Assembly: GCF_000019965.1 (NCBI RefSeq)
Contig: NC_010571.1
Coordinates: 1-64,000 of the forward strand
Direction of reading: 5' to 3'
Length of the DNA: 64,000 nucleotides
Origin: Opitutus terrae PB90-1
Lineage (GTDB): Bacteria > Verrucomicrobiota > Verrucomicrobiia > Opitutales > Opitutaceae
The notes below the pieces were generated by a model that saw only the letters and a list, made by a program, of their open reading frames with translations, did not search any database and was not told the DNA's origin. Of this stretch, positions 62,271 through 64,000 are shown piece by piece. The position numbers and the translations under genes are program-made. Positions within the stretch are counted from its first letter, which is position 1, and every line of letters starts with the position of its first letter.

Positions 62271-63065
62271 CTATTCCCGCGCGGCCTTCCAGATCCGCAC
62301 GCAACGGGCGAGCAGCGCGGGCAAATCGGCCAGCGGGATCATGTTCGGACCGTCGCTGATCGCGTGCGCCGGGTCGGGATGCGTTTCCAAAAACAGTCCG
62401 TCCGCGCCCGCGGCCAACGCCGCCTGCGCGAGCGGCGGCACGAATTCGCGCTGGCCGCCGCTCTTGCCACCCGCCGCGCCGGGCAGCTGCACGCTGTGCG
62501 TCGCGTCAAACACCGTCGGGTAACCGTTCTGCCGCATGATCGCAAATGAACGCATGTCGACGACGAGGTTTTGATAACCGAACGTCGTGCCGCGCTCCGT
62601 CTGCCAGACCTCACGCGCCCCACCCTCGCGCAGCTTGCCGGTCACGAATTGCATCTCCTGCGGCGAAAGAAACTGCCCTTTCTTCACGTTGACCACCCGG
62701 CCCGTTGCCGCCGCCGCGAGCAACAGATCGGTCTGCCGGCAAAGAAACGCGGGGATCTGCAGCACGTCGCACACCGCCGCCACCTGCGGCACCTGCGGCC
62801 GCTCGTGCACGTCGGTAAGCACCGGGAATCCATACTCGCGCCGGATCAGCGCGAGCAACTCGAGCCCCGCCTCGAGTCCCGTGCCCCGGTCGCCTGCGAG
62901 CGAGGTGCGGTTCGCTTTGTCGAACGAGCCCTTGAACACCAGCGTCAGCTCCGGCTGCGCCCGCTGGATTTCCTGCAGTCGCTCGGCGACCGCGCGACAC
63001 ACGCGCTCGTTTTCCAACGAACACGGGCCGGCGATCACCAGCAGTTTTTTCGAATCGAAGAGCAT
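62271..63065 (-). CDS. kdsA: 3-deoxy-8-phosphooctulonate synthase KdsA
   Basis: A 264-residue class of PEP/arabinose-5-phosphate aldol synthase for Kdo, an LPS core sugar. It contains [87 protein letters not shown] and [20 protein letters not shown]. The Asn/Asp metal position varies in this family, so metal dependence is not judged. The ATG at 63065 fits the family start. It follows pyrG by 75 bases on the same strand, a common order. Confidence 0.96.
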   Translation of the reverse strand: MLFDSKKLLVIAGPCSLENERVCRAVAERLQEIQRAQPELTLVFKGSFDKANRTSLAGDRGTGLEAGLELLALIRREYGFPVLTDVHERPQVPQVAAVCDVLQIPAFLCRQTDLLLAAAATGRVVNVKKGQFLSPQEMQFVTGKLREGGAREVWQTERGTTFGYQNLVVDMRSFAIMRQNGYPTVFDATHSVQLPGAAGGKSGGQREFVPPLAQAALAAGADGLFLETHPDPAHAISDGPNMIPLADLPALLARCVRIWKAARE

Positions 63066-63140
63066 GGACGCGTGCACGCAGCTTAGGCGGACCCACGCGG
63101 CGGCGCCGAGCCGAAATTGCACGGCGCGGCGCGCACCGGA

Positions 63141-64000
<860 letters not shown>

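Overview
This is a GC-rich bacterial window (roughly two-thirds G+C) that opens 19 bases upstream of dnaA, so it probably starts at the conventional origin end of a chromosome. The gene set indicates a Gram-negative member of the Verrucomicrobiota, most like Opitutus (Opitutaceae): kdsA for LPS, a duplicated orphan permease of the ADOP type, sugar hydrolases, and dense small GC-rich palindromic repeats mixed with 'accacagatgaacacag'-type repeats. The genus is inferred from recalled features, not from a search.

Layout. 0-9.7 kb: dnaA, an unknown protein, an S9 peptidase, a vanZ-like/ligA pair, tRNA-Pro(GGG), a secreted endonuclease/exonuclease/phosphatase protein and a small membrane protein. 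9.9-14.6 kb: a very long hrpA helicase gene carrying several in-frame repeat insertions. 14.7-19.2 kb: a lemA/TPM operon, a CBS protein, a dienelactone hydrolase and an unknown protein. 19.2-19.7 kb: a gene-free stretch with three copies of one near-perfect palindrome. 19.7-30.8 kb: an ABC ATPase coupled to a CaCA-like membrane protein, several small proteins, an ADOP permease, a cytidylyltransferase-GHMP kinase fusion, and a LolD-like ATPase followed by a TolC-like protein. 31-43.8 kb: nucleoside hydrolase, tRNA-Leu(CAA), a sorbosone-dehydrogenase-like cytochrome c protein, a serine hydrolase, then a polysaccharide block (a clan-A-like glycosidase with an embedded carbohydrate-binding module, a GH26 mannanase, and a secreted cyclophilin sharing a large C-terminal module with the mannanase). 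43.9-58.4 kb: a stress and signalling island with a frameshifted PfpI gene, DUF72, DUF892, DUF2934 and DUF4142 proteins, two multidomain histidine kinases, three response regulators, an SDR and Ku. 58.6-64 kb: rsmE, a periplasmic sugar-binding protein, a KAS III with a lipoyl/PSBD mini-E2, kdsA and the C-terminal half of pyrG.

Working together: ligA, Ku, hrpA and rsmE serve information processing and repair; the 36.8-43.7 kb genes look like an exported mannan-degrading set with a shared cell-surface or matrix module; the 44-58 kb genes look like sensors and effectors of a general stress response. The most unusual signals are the in-frame palindromic repeat families (comparable in behaviour to Rickettsia palindromic elements), the module shared by GH26 and cyclophilin, the triple palindrome at 19.3-19.6 kb, the cytidylyltransferase-GHMP fusion, and the mini-E2/KAS III pair. 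Two genes are broken by apparent single-base deletions, which may be real or sequencing errors.
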